Shown: positions 9,344-17,758 of the stretch, in pieces | Numbering within the stretch: position 1 is the stretch's first letter | Layout of the letters: each line of letters starts with the position of its first letter | Origin: Microbacterium sp. 10M-3C3 | GTDB lineage: Bacteria > Actinomycetota > Actinomycetes > Actinomycetales > Microbacteriaceae | Reading direction: 5' to 3' | Assembly (NCBI RefSeq): GCF_003931875.1 | Contig: NZ_CP034245.1 | Span: 2,852,001-2,916,000 of the forward strand | DNA: 64,000 nucleotides | Translations under genes and position numbers: made by a program | Notes under the pieces: model-generated | The model's database searches: none | Told to the model about the DNA's origin: nothing | What the model saw: only the letters and a program-made list of their open reading frames with translations

Positions 9344-9446
9344 GCGGCGCAGCGGATCATGCTCCGGCGTGCGTCCCCCGGCCGCCTGCGGCGGCCTCCC
9401 GCCAGTCCCGAAGCCCGCACGCTCTCCGCATGATCCGCTGCGCCGC
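9344..9446. repeat. Intergenic palindromic element 1
   Basis: A perfect 19-bp inverted repeat: left arm GCGGCGCAGCGGATCATGC (9344-9362), right arm 9428-9446. A nested second pair follows, GCGTGCG (9367-9373) with CGCACGC (9416-9422), and an inner hairpin GCCGCC-TGC-GGCGGC (9381-9395). The base TCCG follows the left arm (9363-9366). It sits between convergent genes nadE and the 9496 gene. See the other two elements at 18542-18607 and 38686-38754. Confidence 0.7.
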
Positions 9447-9495
9447 TGACGCGTACGTCTGCACGCCGGACTCCCGCGACGCTCCTCCTTGAGGA

Positions 9496-10044
9496 CTAGT
9501 CGTGGAGGCCGACGCGGTCGGGGATGTCGAACGGGAGCCCCGGGAGCCACGTCGCCGGCTCCGGCCACGGCCGCGACGTCGGCAGGGCGCGCAGCAGCTG
9601 CCGCAGCGCCTGATCGCGCGGCGACGACGGCGCCGAGGCGGGCAGCACGCGCCGGGGCGCACGGGCCCCGAGCGCGCCGCACCACCAGTGCCGCCACGTC
9701 GTGTCCGCCGCATCCGGGTCCAGCACGATGTAGTAGTCGGGCATGATCGCCCGCCCCTCGGCGAAGTCGGCGAGCGCCGACTCCACCTCGATCTCGAGCG
9801 TGCCGAGGGTCGCGCGCTCCTCGTACAGCTCGACCCACGCGGCCGCCACGTGCACGAGCGGGTCGGCGTCGTGCACGACCCAGGGGGCGGATGCGGCGGC
9901 GATGCGCCGCGCGGCGATCGCCGGTTCGCTGTCGGTCAGGCGCAGGGTGTCGACCCCGCGCAGCCCCTCGAGGGTGTCCAGGGCGTCGTCGGATCCGCCG
10001 CCGACGATCGCCACGATCGTTCCGCTTCGCGATGTGTGCGCCAT
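9496..10044 (-). CDS. Conserved hypothetical protein, 182 aa
   Basis: I do not recognise the family. The 182-residue product is soluble, with no signal peptide or membrane segment. It begins with a Rossmann-like start (GTIVAIVGGGSDDALDTLEGL), has an acidic middle and is rich in Trp toward the end (TWRHWWCGA, RPWPEPATWLPGLPF). The ATG at 10044 gives MAHTSRSG and lies five bases after TACCGT (10055-10050), so it may be leaderless. It faces nadE tail to tail. An enzyme using a nucleotide is possible but unproven. Confidence 0.7.
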   Translation of the reverse strand: MAHTSRSGTIVAIVGGGSDDALDTLEGLRGVDTLRLTDSEPAIAARRIAAASAPWVVHDADPLVHVAAAWVELYEERATLGTLEIEVESALADFAEGRAIMPDYYIVLDPDAADTTWRHWWCGALGARAPRRVLPASAPSSPRDQALRQLLRALPTSRPWPEPATWLPGLPFDIPDRVGLHD

Positions 10045-10123
10045 GCTCCACGGTACGACGCGTGCTGCGAGGTTGTCAGCATCGGCACGGTCCGAGCAGC
10101 GCGGGGCGATGCTTTGGACCCGC

Positions 10124-10129
10124 TATCCT
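10124..10129 (+). promoter_or_regulatory. Leaderless -10 box TATCCT
   Basis: TATCCT followed by exactly six bases (GAGCGC) and the ATG at 10136. This is the geometry of leaderless actinobacterial promoters, where transcription starts at the A of the start codon. No clear -35 is seen. Confidence 0.5.
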
Positions 10130-10135
10130 GAGCGC

Positions 10136-10321
10136 ATGGAGCACGACGCCGCCCGCCGCCCGATCCTCGGCGCCGTCATCGGCTTCGTGCTGGGCGCGGT
10201 GTTCCTCGCGCTCGCGGGCATCGCGTTCTTCCTCGGCGGCGGGCCGTTCGTCGCGGCCATCGCGCTCGTGGGCGGTCTCGCGACCATCGCCGCCGGCATC
10301 GTCGTGCTCGTGCGACGATGA
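10136..10321 (+). CDS. Small two-helix membrane protein, 61 aa
   Basis: MEHDAARRPILGAVIG starts a 61-residue protein with two hydrophobic helices (GAVIGFVLGAVFLALAGIAF and AAIALVGGLATIAAGIVVLV) and a basic VRR tail. Probably a small inner-membrane protein; no function can be assigned. The start is supported by a TATCCT box six bases upstream. The next small membrane gene begins seven bases after its stop, so the two probably form one unit. Confidence 0.6.
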   Translation: MEHDAARRPILGAVIGFVLGAVFLALAGIAFFLGGGPFVAAIALVGGLATIAAGIVVLVRR

Positions 10322-10328
10322 AGACATC

Positions 10329-10454
10329 ATGATCCCCGAGAACGATCCGAAGAAGCCGTCCCCCGCCCGCGTCGGGATCTGGATCGTCGTGGGCGCGATC
10401 GGGGCGTACATGGTCGTCTCGGGCGTCATCGGAGCCCTGACCGCCGGCGGCTGA
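10329..10454 (+). CDS. Single-span membrane miniprotein, 41 aa
   Basis: MIPENDPKKPSPARVGIW begins a 41-residue product with one membrane helix (IWIVVGAIGAYMVVSGVIGAL) ending in TAGG. The N-terminus is Pro/Lys-rich and likely cytoplasmic. It follows the 61-residue membrane protein by seven bases. The reading frame is short, so confidence rests on its hydropathy, its placement and the lack of an alternative gene on either strand. Confidence 0.5.
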   Translation: MIPENDPKKPSPARVGIWIVVGAIGAYMVVSGVIGALTAGG

Positions 10455-10492
10455 GCCCGTCACGACCGCACGCCGCGTGCGCTCTGGTCGGC

Positions 10493-10498
10493 GAGAAT
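10493..10498 (+). promoter_or_regulatory. Leaderless -10 box GAGAAT
   Basis: GAGAAT then six bases (GAACGG) to the GTG at 10505. Same spacing as the other leaderless promoters in the window; it supports that GTG as the start of the nucleosidase gene. Confidence 0.4.
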
Positions 10499-10504
10499 GA
10501 ACGG

Positions 10505-11062
10505 GTGAGACTCCTCGTCGCCGCCCATGCCGCCGAACTCGGCGCGTTCGAGAACGACATCCCCGGCTTCGACCGGCTCCTCACCGGCGTCGGAAAGCTC
10601 CGCGCCGCGTACGAGCTCACCCGGGCCCTGGATGCGGCGAGCTACGACGAGATCGTCGTCGTCGGGACGGCGGGTGCCGTGGACGACGACCTGCCGGCGG
10701 GCATCTACGAGATCGACGGCGCCGTGCAGCACGACGTGAAGGACCTCGACGGCGTGCTCGGGCAGCACTTCTCCCTCCCCACCCGCGTGGACGTGCAGCC
10801 GGAGGGCGTGACGATCGCCACGGGCGACCACTTCGTCGACGACGCGGCCGCGGTCGCGGTCATCCGCGGGCTCGGCGCCCGCCTCGTCGACATGGAGTCG
10901 TACGCGTACGCGTGGGTGGCCTCGCAGTTCGGCGTGCCGATCCGCATCCTCAAGGCGGTGTCCGACCGCGCGCAGGACGGTGCGACGCAGCTGTGGGACG
11001 ACGTCGTGGCGGAGTGCTCGCGGCAGCTGCGCGAGCGCCTCCGCGCCGATTACGGCGTCTGA
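10505..11062 (+). CDS. Nucleoside phosphorylase/nucleosidase (MTA/SAH-type)
   Basis: 185 residues, short member of the PNP_UDP_1 family. Likely splits a purine nucleoside or thionucleoside such as methylthioadenosine or S-adenosylhomocysteine. Visible family marks are LLTGVGKLRAAYEL, VVVGTAGAVDDDL, the ribose-binding Met-Glu pair in VDMESYAYAW, and the base-contacting KAVSDRAQ. It is shorter than MtnN (about 230), so the exact substrate is uncertain. The GTG start follows a leaderless box. Its 3' end overlaps the convergent MFS gene by 13 bases. Confidence 0.75.
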   Translation: MRLLVAAHAAELGAFENDIPGFDRLLTGVGKLRAAYELTRALDAASYDEIVVVGTAGAVDDDLPAGIYEIDGAVQHDVKDLDGVLGQHFSLPTRVDVQPEGVTIATGDHFVDDAAAVAVIRGLGARLVDMESYAYAWVASQFGVPIRILKAVSDRAQDGATQLWDDVVAECSRQLRERLRADYGV

Positions 11063-12576
11063 TTCGCGCTGGCCGGCGTCACCGGCTCGCCGTGGCGCTT
11101 GCGCACCGCGAGGTCGACGACGCCCGCGATGAGCGCGAGCCCGAGGAAGATGCCGACGGCGATCATGCCGAACGCGTACGCGTCGTGGAAGACGGCCAGG
11201 TCGGCCTTCGCTCCCTGCTCGCGATACACCGTCGCGTAGAACAGCGCGAGCGCGACGGCGGTGCCGACGGCCGTCCCGACGCGCTGGCCGAGCTGGCCGA
11301 TGGATCCGGCGACACCGCCCTGGCGCACGGGGATCTCCGCGAGGGTGAGCGTCTGGTTCGGCGACACGACGAGCCCGCCGGCGAATCCGCCGAGCAGCAT
11401 GACGCCCGCGATCGCCCACGGCGTCCACGCCTCCGGCGTGAACAGCACGACGAGCACCAGCGCACCGACCGTCGCGAGCATCCCGACGATGCCCCCCACC
11501 ACGAGCGGCCGGCCGAGACGGTTCACGAGATTGCCGCCGATCCACGACGACCACGCCGACACCACGGCGAATCCGATCGTCACCATGCCGGCGAATACCG
11601 GCTGCAGGCCGAGGCCGCCCTGCAGATAGAGCGTCCCGAGGAGGAACATCGCGGGCGTGCCGGCGAAGTACGCCGAGGAGAGCAGGATGCCGTCGCGGTA
11701 GGACGTGTGGCGGAAGATCGCGAACGGGATGAGGGGCATCCGTCCGCGCGCGGCGTAGCGGTTCTCCCACCCGACGAACATCGCGATGAACACGACGCAC
11801 GCGACGAGCGTCCACCACCGGTTCGGGTCGTCGGTGGGAGCGCCCGTCGTGAACAGGAACGGCCACATGAGCGAGACGATCGCGAGCCCGAACAGCACGA
11901 CGCCGACGGGGTCGAGGTCGAGCTTGCGGTGCGAGCGCGTGCGCGTGTCGGGGAGGAAGAACGCGGCCAGGACGATGACGGCGACGGTCAGCGGCACGTT
12001 GATCCAGAAGATGAGCCGCCAGCCGTCGGTGTCGCCGCCGAGCGCGATGAGCAGGCCGCCGAGAGTGGGGCCGAAGGCGGTGGCGATGCCGATCGTCGCG
12101 CCGAACAGGCCGAACGCGCGACCGCGCTCCTTCCCCGAGAACAGCTGCTGCACGAGGCCGAGCACCTGCGGCATCTGGATGCCCGCAGCCACGCCCTGCA
12201 GGAGCCGGAAGATCAGCAGCAGCGTGCCGTTGGGCGCGAGCGCGCACGCGAGGCTCGCCACGAGGAACAGCGACAGGCCGACCACGAACAGCAGGCGGCG
12301 CGACCGCAGGTCGCCGAGGCGCCCGGCGGGCACGAGCACGAGGCCGAACGTCAGCACATACCCCGACACGATCAGCTGCAGCTCGGTCGGGCCGGCGTTC
12401 AGAGCCGTCTCGATCGAGGGCAGCGCGACGTTGACCTTCGTCAGGTCGAGGATCGTGATGGCCGCGACGGCGACGGCGATCCAGTAGGCCCGCCACCGAT
12501 GGGTGGGCGTGAGCTCGATGTCGCGCGTGACGGGATGCGCATCGCGCGGGGCCGGGGAGGAGGGAACGTCGGGCAT
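11050..12576 (-). CDS. MFS drug exporter, DHA2 family
   Basis: 508 residues with about 14 membrane helices, the size and layout of DHA2 (EmrB/QacA-type) proton-coupled exporters. Motif A is seen as GRLGDLRSRRLLF between helices 2 and 3, and the family-typical MPQVLGLVQQLFSGKERGRAFG loop follows (read in two parts around residue 150). The N-terminal tail is Pro-rich and cytoplasmic. The ATG at 12576 lies eight bases after TAACCT (12590-12585). No TetR or MarR regulator is adjacent, so the substrate is open. Confidence 0.85.
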   Translation of the reverse strand: MPDVPSSPAPRDAHPVTRDIELTPTHRWRAYWIAVAVAAITILDLTKVNVALPSIETALNAGPTELQLIVSGYVLTFGLVLVPAGRLGDLRSRRLLFVVGLSLFLVASLACALAPNGTLLLIFRLLQGVAAGIQMPQVLGLVQQLFSGKERGRAFGLFGATIGIATAFGPTLGGLLIALGGDTDGWRLIFWINVPLTVAVIVLAAFFLPDTRTRSHRKLDLDPVGVVLFGLAIVSLMWPFLFTTGAPTDDPNRWWTLVACVVFIAMFVGWENRYAARGRMPLIPFAIFRHTSYRDGILLSSAYFAGTPAMFLLGTLYLQGGLGLQPVFAGMVTIGFAVVSAWSSWIGGNLVNRLGRPLVVGGIVGMLATVGALVLVVLFTPEAWTPWAIAGVMLLGGFAGGLVVSPNQTLTLAEIPVRQGGVAGSIGQLGQRVGTAVGTAVALALFYATVYREQGAKADLAVFHDAYAFGMIAVGIFLGLALIAGVVDLAVRKRHGEPVTPASANQTP

Positions 12577-12587
12577 CGTCGTTCAGG

Positions 12588-15500
12588 TTACCGGCGCGCG
12601 AGGGCCCCCTGGCGGATGACGCTGGGTCCGTGGTCGCCGGCGGTGACGACCAGCTGCGCGGGAATCTGCTCCTTCATCGCGGCGACATGGCTGATGACCC
12701 CGACCGTCCGGCCGCCCGCGCGCAGCTCGTCGAGCGCGCGCATCGCGAGATCGAGGGTCTCCTCGTCGAGGGAGCCGAAGCCCTCGTCGATGAACAGCGT
12801 GTCGAGCCGGATGCCCCCAGCGCGGGCCGTCACGACCTCCGCGAGGCCCAGCGCCAGGGCGAGGGAGGCGAGGAAGGTCTCGCCGCCCGAGAGCGACTGC
12901 GGTGGCCGGGCCTGGCCGGTGAAGGCGTCGACGACCTCGAGACCGAGACCGGATGCGGCGCCCCGCGCTGCGAGGGCGTCGGAGTGCCGCAGGCGGTACC
13001 GGCCGGTGGACATCTCATCGAGGCGCACGTTCGCGGCGGCCACGATCTCTTCGAGCTCGGCGGCGAGGACGAACGTCTCGAGGGTCATGCGATGCGTGTT
13101 CGGCGCGCGTCCGGCGACGGTGTTCGCGAGCCGCGCGACGACCTCGGCCCGCTCGGTCGCCGCGGCGATCGCACGGTGGACGGCGTCGGTGCGCTCGGCG
13201 AGGTCGCGCAGACGGGAGACCGCCGCCTCGGCGCGCGTGCGGTCGGCGGCCGCGGCGGTGACCGCGTCGCGCGCGGCACGCACGGCCTCGCGGACGGGCT
13301 CGAGGTCGATCGGCTCGTCGGCGACGTCGGCGAGGGCGAGCTCCAGCTCGAGCAGCTGCTCGCGGCACGCGCGCAGCGCGGCGTCGTGCGCCGAGACCCG
13401 CTCCTCATCCGCGCGCCGCAGCTCCGGCGCCCGCCACGCCGCACGCACCGCGGCGGCGTCGGCGAAGGGCGAGGCCGCCAGCCGGGCGTCGCGCTCGGCG
13501 GCCGCGTCGGCGGCGAGCTGGTCGCGGACGGCCGCGTCGGCGACGGCGTCGCGGAGTGCGGCCAGGAGCCCGCGCCGGCGCCGCGCGTCGTCGTCGCGAT
13601 CGCGGATGCTCGCGGCCTCGCCGCGCGCCGTCGCGACGCGGGCGCGCAGGGCGTCGGCGCGCTGCGCGGCGAGCGCGGCGTCCTGGCGGTGCGCGGCCGC
13701 TTCCGCCACGAGGGCGTCGCGCCCCGCGGCCGCGAGGGCGTCCGCCTCGGCGAGGGCCGCACGCTCGGCACGGAGCTGATCGACCTGCGCGGCGGCGGTC
13801 TCGGCGGCGCGGACCGCCGCGTCGGCGTCCTGGACGGCGACCGCGGCCGCGTCGGGCTCGGCGCCGTGGGCGCGCGCCGCGGCAGCCGCGTGGTCGGCCC
13901 GCGCGCGCGAGAGGGCCTCCGCGGCGGAGCGGTCGGCCTCCCACGCGGCGTCCTTGGCCTCGGCCGCTGCATCCAGGTCGCGGTCGGTCACCGACTCGCC
14001 CGACGGCGCGGCGGGACGGGGGTGCTCGACACTGCCGCACACCGGGCACGCCTCGCCGTCGGCGAGGTGGCCGGCGAGGTCGGCGGCGGCGGCGGAGAGC
14101 CGACGCTGGAGCAGGCGCGTGTGGGCAGCGCTCGCCTCCGACAGGGCGACGGATGCGGCGAGGGCGTCGTGCTCGCGCGCTGCGACGTCGACCGCCAGTC
14201 GCTCCGCTTCGACGGCGGCGTCGCGGCGCGTCCGCGCATCGACCAGGCGCTCGCGCGCCGCGTCGAGGCGCGCCGCCGCCGCAGCGGCGTCCGCCAGCCG
14301 CGCGTCGAGGGCGGCGAGGGCGTCGGGAACCGCGGCGCGCTGCGCGTCGAGCGCCGCCACGGCGTCTTCGGCGTCGGCCGCCGCGGCGAGAGCCGCCGCC
14401 GCGTCGCGTTCGGCGTCGGCGAGCTCGCGCTCGGCGGCGAGGCCGTCGGCGCACGCGGCCCGGACCGCCGCGAGATCCTCGTCGCGCGCGGCGAGCGCCT
14501 CCGCGGTCGCGGCCGTCTCGCCCGCCGCGCGCCACGCCGCACGCGCCGTCTCTGCCGCCTCGCCGGCCTGCGCCGCGGCCTCCGCGGCGCGCTCGGCGGC
14601 GTCGACCAGGTCGCGCACCTCGGCGGCCTCGCGGGCGGCGTCGAGCAGCACGCGCAGCGCGGCGATGTCGTCGGCCTCGGCCTCGAGGGCCGCGAGCTTC
14701 TCGCGCAGCGCGGTGCGCGCGGCCTGCGCCTCGGCCCGCGCCGTCGCCTCGCGCTCGGCCGCCAGCGCCGCGTCCAGCGCCGATTCCGCGCGGCCGAGAG
14801 CCTCGGCCGCGGTGTCCGCGCGGTAGGCGGCGCGCTCGGCCGCCCGCACGACGGCCTCCAGGCGCGCGGCGGTGCCGGGCGCCGCGCCGTCGCCCGGCGA
14901 CCCGGCACCGGGCGATGCGTCGGGGAGCACGCCGTCGGCCGCGAGGCCGTGCTCGGCGACCACTCGCTCGGCGTCGTCGTGCAGCATCCGCACCCGCTCG
15001 AGATCGCTCTCCACCCCGCGGGCAGCCTCCTTGCGCATGTCGTCGAGGATCTCGGCGTACTGCTCGTACGTGCGCGTGCCGAAGAGGGTGCGCAGCAGGC
15101 CCTGCCGCTCGTCGTTGGTGGCGAGGAGGAAACGCGCGAAGCGGTTCTGGGCGAGCAGGATCACCTGCAGGAACTGCTGCTGCGAGAGCCCCAGCACCTC
15201 GTCGAGCTTCTCGCCCACGTCGCGCGGCCGGGCGGCGACGCCGGCCCACCTGTCGCCCTCGCGCACCTCGAGGAGCGCCTGGGGCGCCTGGGGCGTGAGC
15301 CCCGAGCCGTTCTTCTTCGGCCGGTCGTACTGCGGGGAGCGCGTCACGCGCCAGCGACGGCCGGCGGTGGAGAACTCCAGCACGACCTCGGTGGGGTCCT
15401 CGGGTGCGCAGTGGTCGCTGCGCAGCCGCTTGTCGGGCGTCTCGTAGCGCGGCACCCCGCCGTACAGGGCGAAGCACACGCCGTCGAGGATGCTCGACTT

Positions 15501-15620
15501 GCCGGCGCCGGTGCGTCCGGCGATGAGGAAGATGCCGTCGTCGGCGAAAGCGTCGAAGTCGACCGTCTGCCGCTCGCGGAACGGGCCGAACCCTTCGAGC
15601 TCGAGACGGTGGAGCTTCAT
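12588..15620 (-). CDS. sbcC: Exonuclease subunit SbcC
   Basis: 1010 residues. ATPase and coiled-coil subunit of the SbcCD (Mre11-Rad50-like) nuclease that opens hairpins and processes broken ends. The N-terminal Walker A is GRTGAGKSS (about 38); the zinc hook CPVC is at Cys525/Cys528 between two long Ala/Arg/Glu coiled coils; the C-terminal signature is LSGGETFLASLALAL with Walker B LDTLFIDEGFGSLDEE. The start MKLHRLELEGFGPF is 13 bases after sbcD, so the pair is an operon. Its coding strand is so Ala-rich that the antisense strand also stays open for about 1000 codons; that frame is not a gene. Confidence 0.95.
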   Translation of the reverse strand: MKLHRLELEGFGPFRERQTVDFDAFADDGIFLIAGRTGAGKSSILDGVCFALYGGVPRYETPDKRLRSDHCAPEDPTEVVLEFSTAGRRWRVTRSPQYDRPKKNGSGLTPQAPQALLEVREGDRWAGVAARPRDVGEKLDEVLGLSQQQFLQVILLAQNRFARFLLATNDERQGLLRTLFGTRTYEQYAEILDDMRKEAARGVESDLERVRMLHDDAERVVAEHGLAADGVLPDASPGAGSPGDGAAPGTAARLEAVVRAAERAAYRADTAAEALGRAESALDAALAAEREATARAEAQAARTALREKLAALEAEADDIAALRVLLDAAREAAEVRDLVDAAERAAEAAAQAGEAAETARAAWRAAGETAATAEALAARDEDLAAVRAACADGLAAERELADAERDAAAALAAAADAEDAVAALDAQRAAVPDALAALDARLADAAAAAARLDAARERLVDARTRRDAAVEAERLAVDVAAREHDALAASVALSEASAAHTRLLQRRLSAAAADLAGHLADGEACPVCGSVEHPRPAAPSGESVTDRDLDAAAEAKDAAWEADRSAAEALSRARADHAAAAARAHGAEPDAAAVAVQDADAAVRAAETAAAQVDQLRAERAALAEADALAAAGRDALVAEAAAHRQDAALAAQRADALRARVATARGEAASIRDRDDDARRRRGLLAALRDAVADAAVRDQLAADAAAERDARLAASPFADAAAVRAAWRAPELRRADEERVSAHDAALRACREQLLELELALADVADEPIDLEPVREAVRAARDAVTAAAADRTRAEAAVSRLRDLAERTDAVHRAIAAATERAEVVARLANTVAGRAPNTHRMTLETFVLAAELEEIVAAANVRLDEMSTGRYRLRHSDALAARGAASGLGLEVVDAFTGQARPPQSLSGGETFLASLALALGLAEVVTARAGGIRLDTLFIDEGFGSLDEETLDLAMRALDELRAGGRTVGVISHVAAMKEQIPAQLVVTAGDHGPSVIRQGALARR

Positions 15621-15633
15621 CGGGCGCGCTCCG

Positions 15634-16788
15634 TCACCGCGCCGCCTCGGTGAGCGTGCGGACGTCGACGAGGTCGCGGATGAGCGACCGCTCGGCCTCG
15701 GTCGCGCCCTCGCCGGCGCGCACGTGCGCGAGGAACGCGTCGATGAGCTCGGCGTCGTCACGGGCCGCGCGCACGCGGGTCGCATACGTGCCCTCGCTGG
15801 CCGTGTCGGTGCGCTCGGGAGCGTGCACGACCGTCGCGCAGAACGGGAAACGCTGCTGCAGCCGGCGCATCGGGTCGGGCTGCGGCGTCGCGTCGGTGTA
15901 GTGCACGCACACCCATGCGTCTTCGGCGTGGGCGTGGCGGGGGTCGGCGAGGATCTCCTCGAGCGGACCGCGGAGCGTGACCAGGCGACGCGGGACGGGC
16001 AGCTCGAGCCACTCGACCGACGCCAGCCCGCCGGCGTCGAGCTCGACGAGCCACGACCCGCGCGGCTTGTCGCCCTCCCCGAAGCTGTAGTGCAGCGGCG
16101 CTCCCGCGTACCGGACGCGCTCGGAGAGCTGCGCACGCCCGTGGATGTGGCCGAGCGCGACGTAGTCGGGGCCGCCGAACACCGGCAGCGGCACGACGTC
16201 GAGCCCGCCCTGGCGGATCTCGCGCTCGACACCGGGCGTCGCGTCGACCCCGGCGGCGAAGCAGTGCGCGATCGCGATCGAGCGGCCGCCGCGCTCGCCG
16301 AGGTCGGCCCGCACCAGGTCCATCGCGTGTGCCATCGTCTGCGCCTGGCTGCGCAGCTCGACGCCCTCCCACGCGTGGCGGACCACGGCCGGCTCGAGGT
16401 ACGGGATGCCGTACACGTGCACGGGTCCGTCGACATCCGCCACCGTGACCGGCGTGCCGACGGCGAGCGGGTCGGTGAGGACGGTGATGCCCTCGCGGAG
16501 GAGCGCCGCCTGGAACCCCAGCCGCGCGGCGGAGTCGTGGTTGCCGCTCGTCACGATCACCCGCGCGCCCGCGTCGGAGAGCGCGACGAGGGTGTCGGTG
16601 AGCAGCGCGTAGCACGCGGGGGCGGGGGCGGCGGAGTCGAAGACGTCGCCCGCCAGCAGGACGAGGTCGACGTCGTGCGCGCGCACCTGGGCGACGAGCG
16701 CGTCGAGCACCTCGCGCAGCGCATCGAGCGTGCCGTGTCCGTGGAAGGACCGCCCGATGTGCCAGTCGGAGGTGTGCAGGATGCGCAT
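15634..16788 (-). CDS. sbcD: Exonuclease subunit SbcD
   Basis: 384 residues, calcineurin-like metallophosphoesterase and nuclease subunit of SbcCD. Metal-binding motifs appear in order: HTSDWHIGRSF near the start, LLAGDVFDSAAP (about 50), TSGNHDSAARLG (about 84) and GHIHGRAQ (about 212). The start MRILHTSDWHI is canonical for the family; the frame stays open upstream but without homology. First gene of the sbcDC operon, divergent from the NUDIX gene. Confidence 0.95.
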   Translation of the reverse strand: MRILHTSDWHIGRSFHGHGTLDALREVLDALVAQVRAHDVDLVLLAGDVFDSAAPAPACYALLTDTLVALSDAGARVIVTSGNHDSAARLGFQAALLREGITVLTDPLAVGTPVTVADVDGPVHVYGIPYLEPAVVRHAWEGVELRSQAQTMAHAMDLVRADLGERGGRSIAIAHCFAAGVDATPGVEREIRQGGLDVVPLPVFGGPDYVALGHIHGRAQLSERVRYAGAPLHYSFGEGDKPRGSWLVELDAGGLASVEWLELPVPRRLVTLRGPLEEILADPRHAHAEDAWVCVHYTDATPQPDPMRRLQQRFPFCATVVHAPERTDTASEGTYATRVRAARDDAELIDAFLAHVRAGEGATEAERSLIRDLVDVRTLTEAAR

Positions 16789-16916
16789 GCAGATCACGGT
16801 ACGGCGGGCCCCCGACATCGCCGCGGAGGCACTCGGGAGGTTCGCCGACGGCGAGCACGCGGGCATGCGCCCGGGCCCGCATCCCGGCGCGCCACGCGCC
16901 CGAAACACGGGCGGGT

Positions 16917-16922
16917 TAGCCT
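16917..16922 (+). promoter_or_regulatory. Leaderless -10 box TAGCCT
   Basis: TAGCCT then six bases (CGGAGC) to the ATG at 16929 of the NUDIX gene. There is no room for a ribosome-binding site in the transcript, so this message is predicted to be leaderless. Confidence 0.5.
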
Positions 16923-16928
16923 CGGAGC

Positions 16929-17417
16929 ATGTCCCTGCCCGACGTGTGCGTCGTCTACCTGCTGCGCGATCGCGCCGACGGCGGGCTCGATGTGCTGCTC
17001 GGGTACAAGCGCACCGGGCTCGGCCTCGGCAAGGTCGTGGGCATCGGTGGCAAGGTCGAGCCGGGCGAGACGGTACGGCACGGCGCCGTGCGCGAGATCC
17101 ACGAGGAGACCGGCCTCGAGGTCGATCCCGACGATCTGCGCCCGGCCGGAACCCTCGACTACCTCTTCCCGACGCGCCCGGCGTGGTCGCAGCGCTCGCA
17201 CGTCTTCACGTGCCGGCGCTGGCGCGGCGAGCCGGTCGAGACCGACGAGATCGTGCCCGCCTGGTTCCGCGCCGAGGAGATCCCCTTCGGGCGCATGTGG
17301 GACGATGCGGCGCGCTGGCTGCCGGGCGTCCTGGCCGGCGGCACGGTCGACCACGTCTACACGTTCGGCGACGACCTCGCGACCGTGGTCGACGAGGCGC
17401 CGCGCCTCACGCTGTGA
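16929..17417 (+). CDS. NUDIX hydrolase, MutT/MTH1-like
   Basis: 162 residues. Predicted to hydrolyse an oxidised or other nucleoside triphosphate to the monophosphate. The NUDIX box runs from about residue 41 to 63 (GKVEPGETVRHGAVRE then IHEETGLEV) and fits GX5EX7REUXEEXGU. The rest (RPAWSQRSHVFTCRRW, DEIVPAWFRAEEIPFGRMWDD) resembles the human MTH1/8-oxo-dGTPase branch, so nucleotide-pool cleaning is likely. The start has a leaderless box. Its stop overlaps the convergent DUF2277 gene by 11 bases. Confidence 0.85.
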   Translation: MSLPDVCVVYLLRDRADGGLDVLLGYKRTGLGLGKVVGIGGKVEPGETVRHGAVREIHEETGLEVDPDDLRPAGTLDYLFPTRPAWSQRSHVFTCRRWRGEPVETDEIVPAWFRAEEIPFGRMWDDAARWLPGVLAGGTVDHVYTFGDDLATVVDEAPRLTL

Positions 17418-17703
17418 CGGCGCCCGGGCGCGGCGCGTAGCGGCCGGACCTCTCGGCGCGTGCCCGCGCCTTCGCCGCCTCCTCGTCGCGGTTCTTCGGC
17501 GGCGCGGCGGCCACGAGGTCGGCGAGGAGGTGCCCGGTGGCGTGCGCGATCTCGGCGACCGCTCTGTCGAACGCCTCCTGGTTCGCCTTCGACGGCTTCG
17601 TCGTGCCGGCGATCTTGCGCACGTACTGCAGCGCGGCGGCGTGCACCTCGGCGTCGGTCGCGGCCGGCTCGAAGTTGTGGAGCGTGTGGATGTTGCGGCA
17701 CAT
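17407..17703 (-). CDS. DUF2277 family protein
   Basis: 98 residues. It begins MCRNIHTLHNFEPAATDAE and continues with ALQYVRKIAGTTKPSKAN and NQEAFDRAVAEIAHAT, which are the conserved blocks of DUF2277. Function unknown in the family. The start at the MCRN methionine is fixed by homology and lies seven bases after TACCGT on this strand (17716-17711), so it is probably leaderless. It shares a 55-base divergent promoter region with the hydrolase at 17759. Confidence 0.85.
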   Translation of the reverse strand: MCRNIHTLHNFEPAATDAEVHAAALQYVRKIAGTTKPSKANQEAFDRAVAEIAHATGHLLADLVAAAPPKNRDEEAAKARARAERSGRYAPRPGAVTA

Positions 17704-17746
17704 GCCCGCCACGGTACGCCCGGCGGCCCGCCGCATCCAGACCCGC

Positions 17747-17752
17747 TACGGT
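17747..17752 (+). promoter_or_regulatory. Leaderless -10 box TACGGT
   Basis: TACGGT then six bases (CGGACC) to the GTG at 17759. It fixes the start of the alpha/beta hydrolase, whose open frame otherwise extends upstream through the divergent gene. Confidence 0.5.
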
Positions 17753-17758
17753 CGGACC

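Noticed and set aside
12630..15653. A 1007-codon open frame on the plus strand opposite sbcC
   Set aside because: Low-complexity Arg/Gly translation; a by-product of the Ala/Glu-rich coiled coil of SbcC read in reverse.
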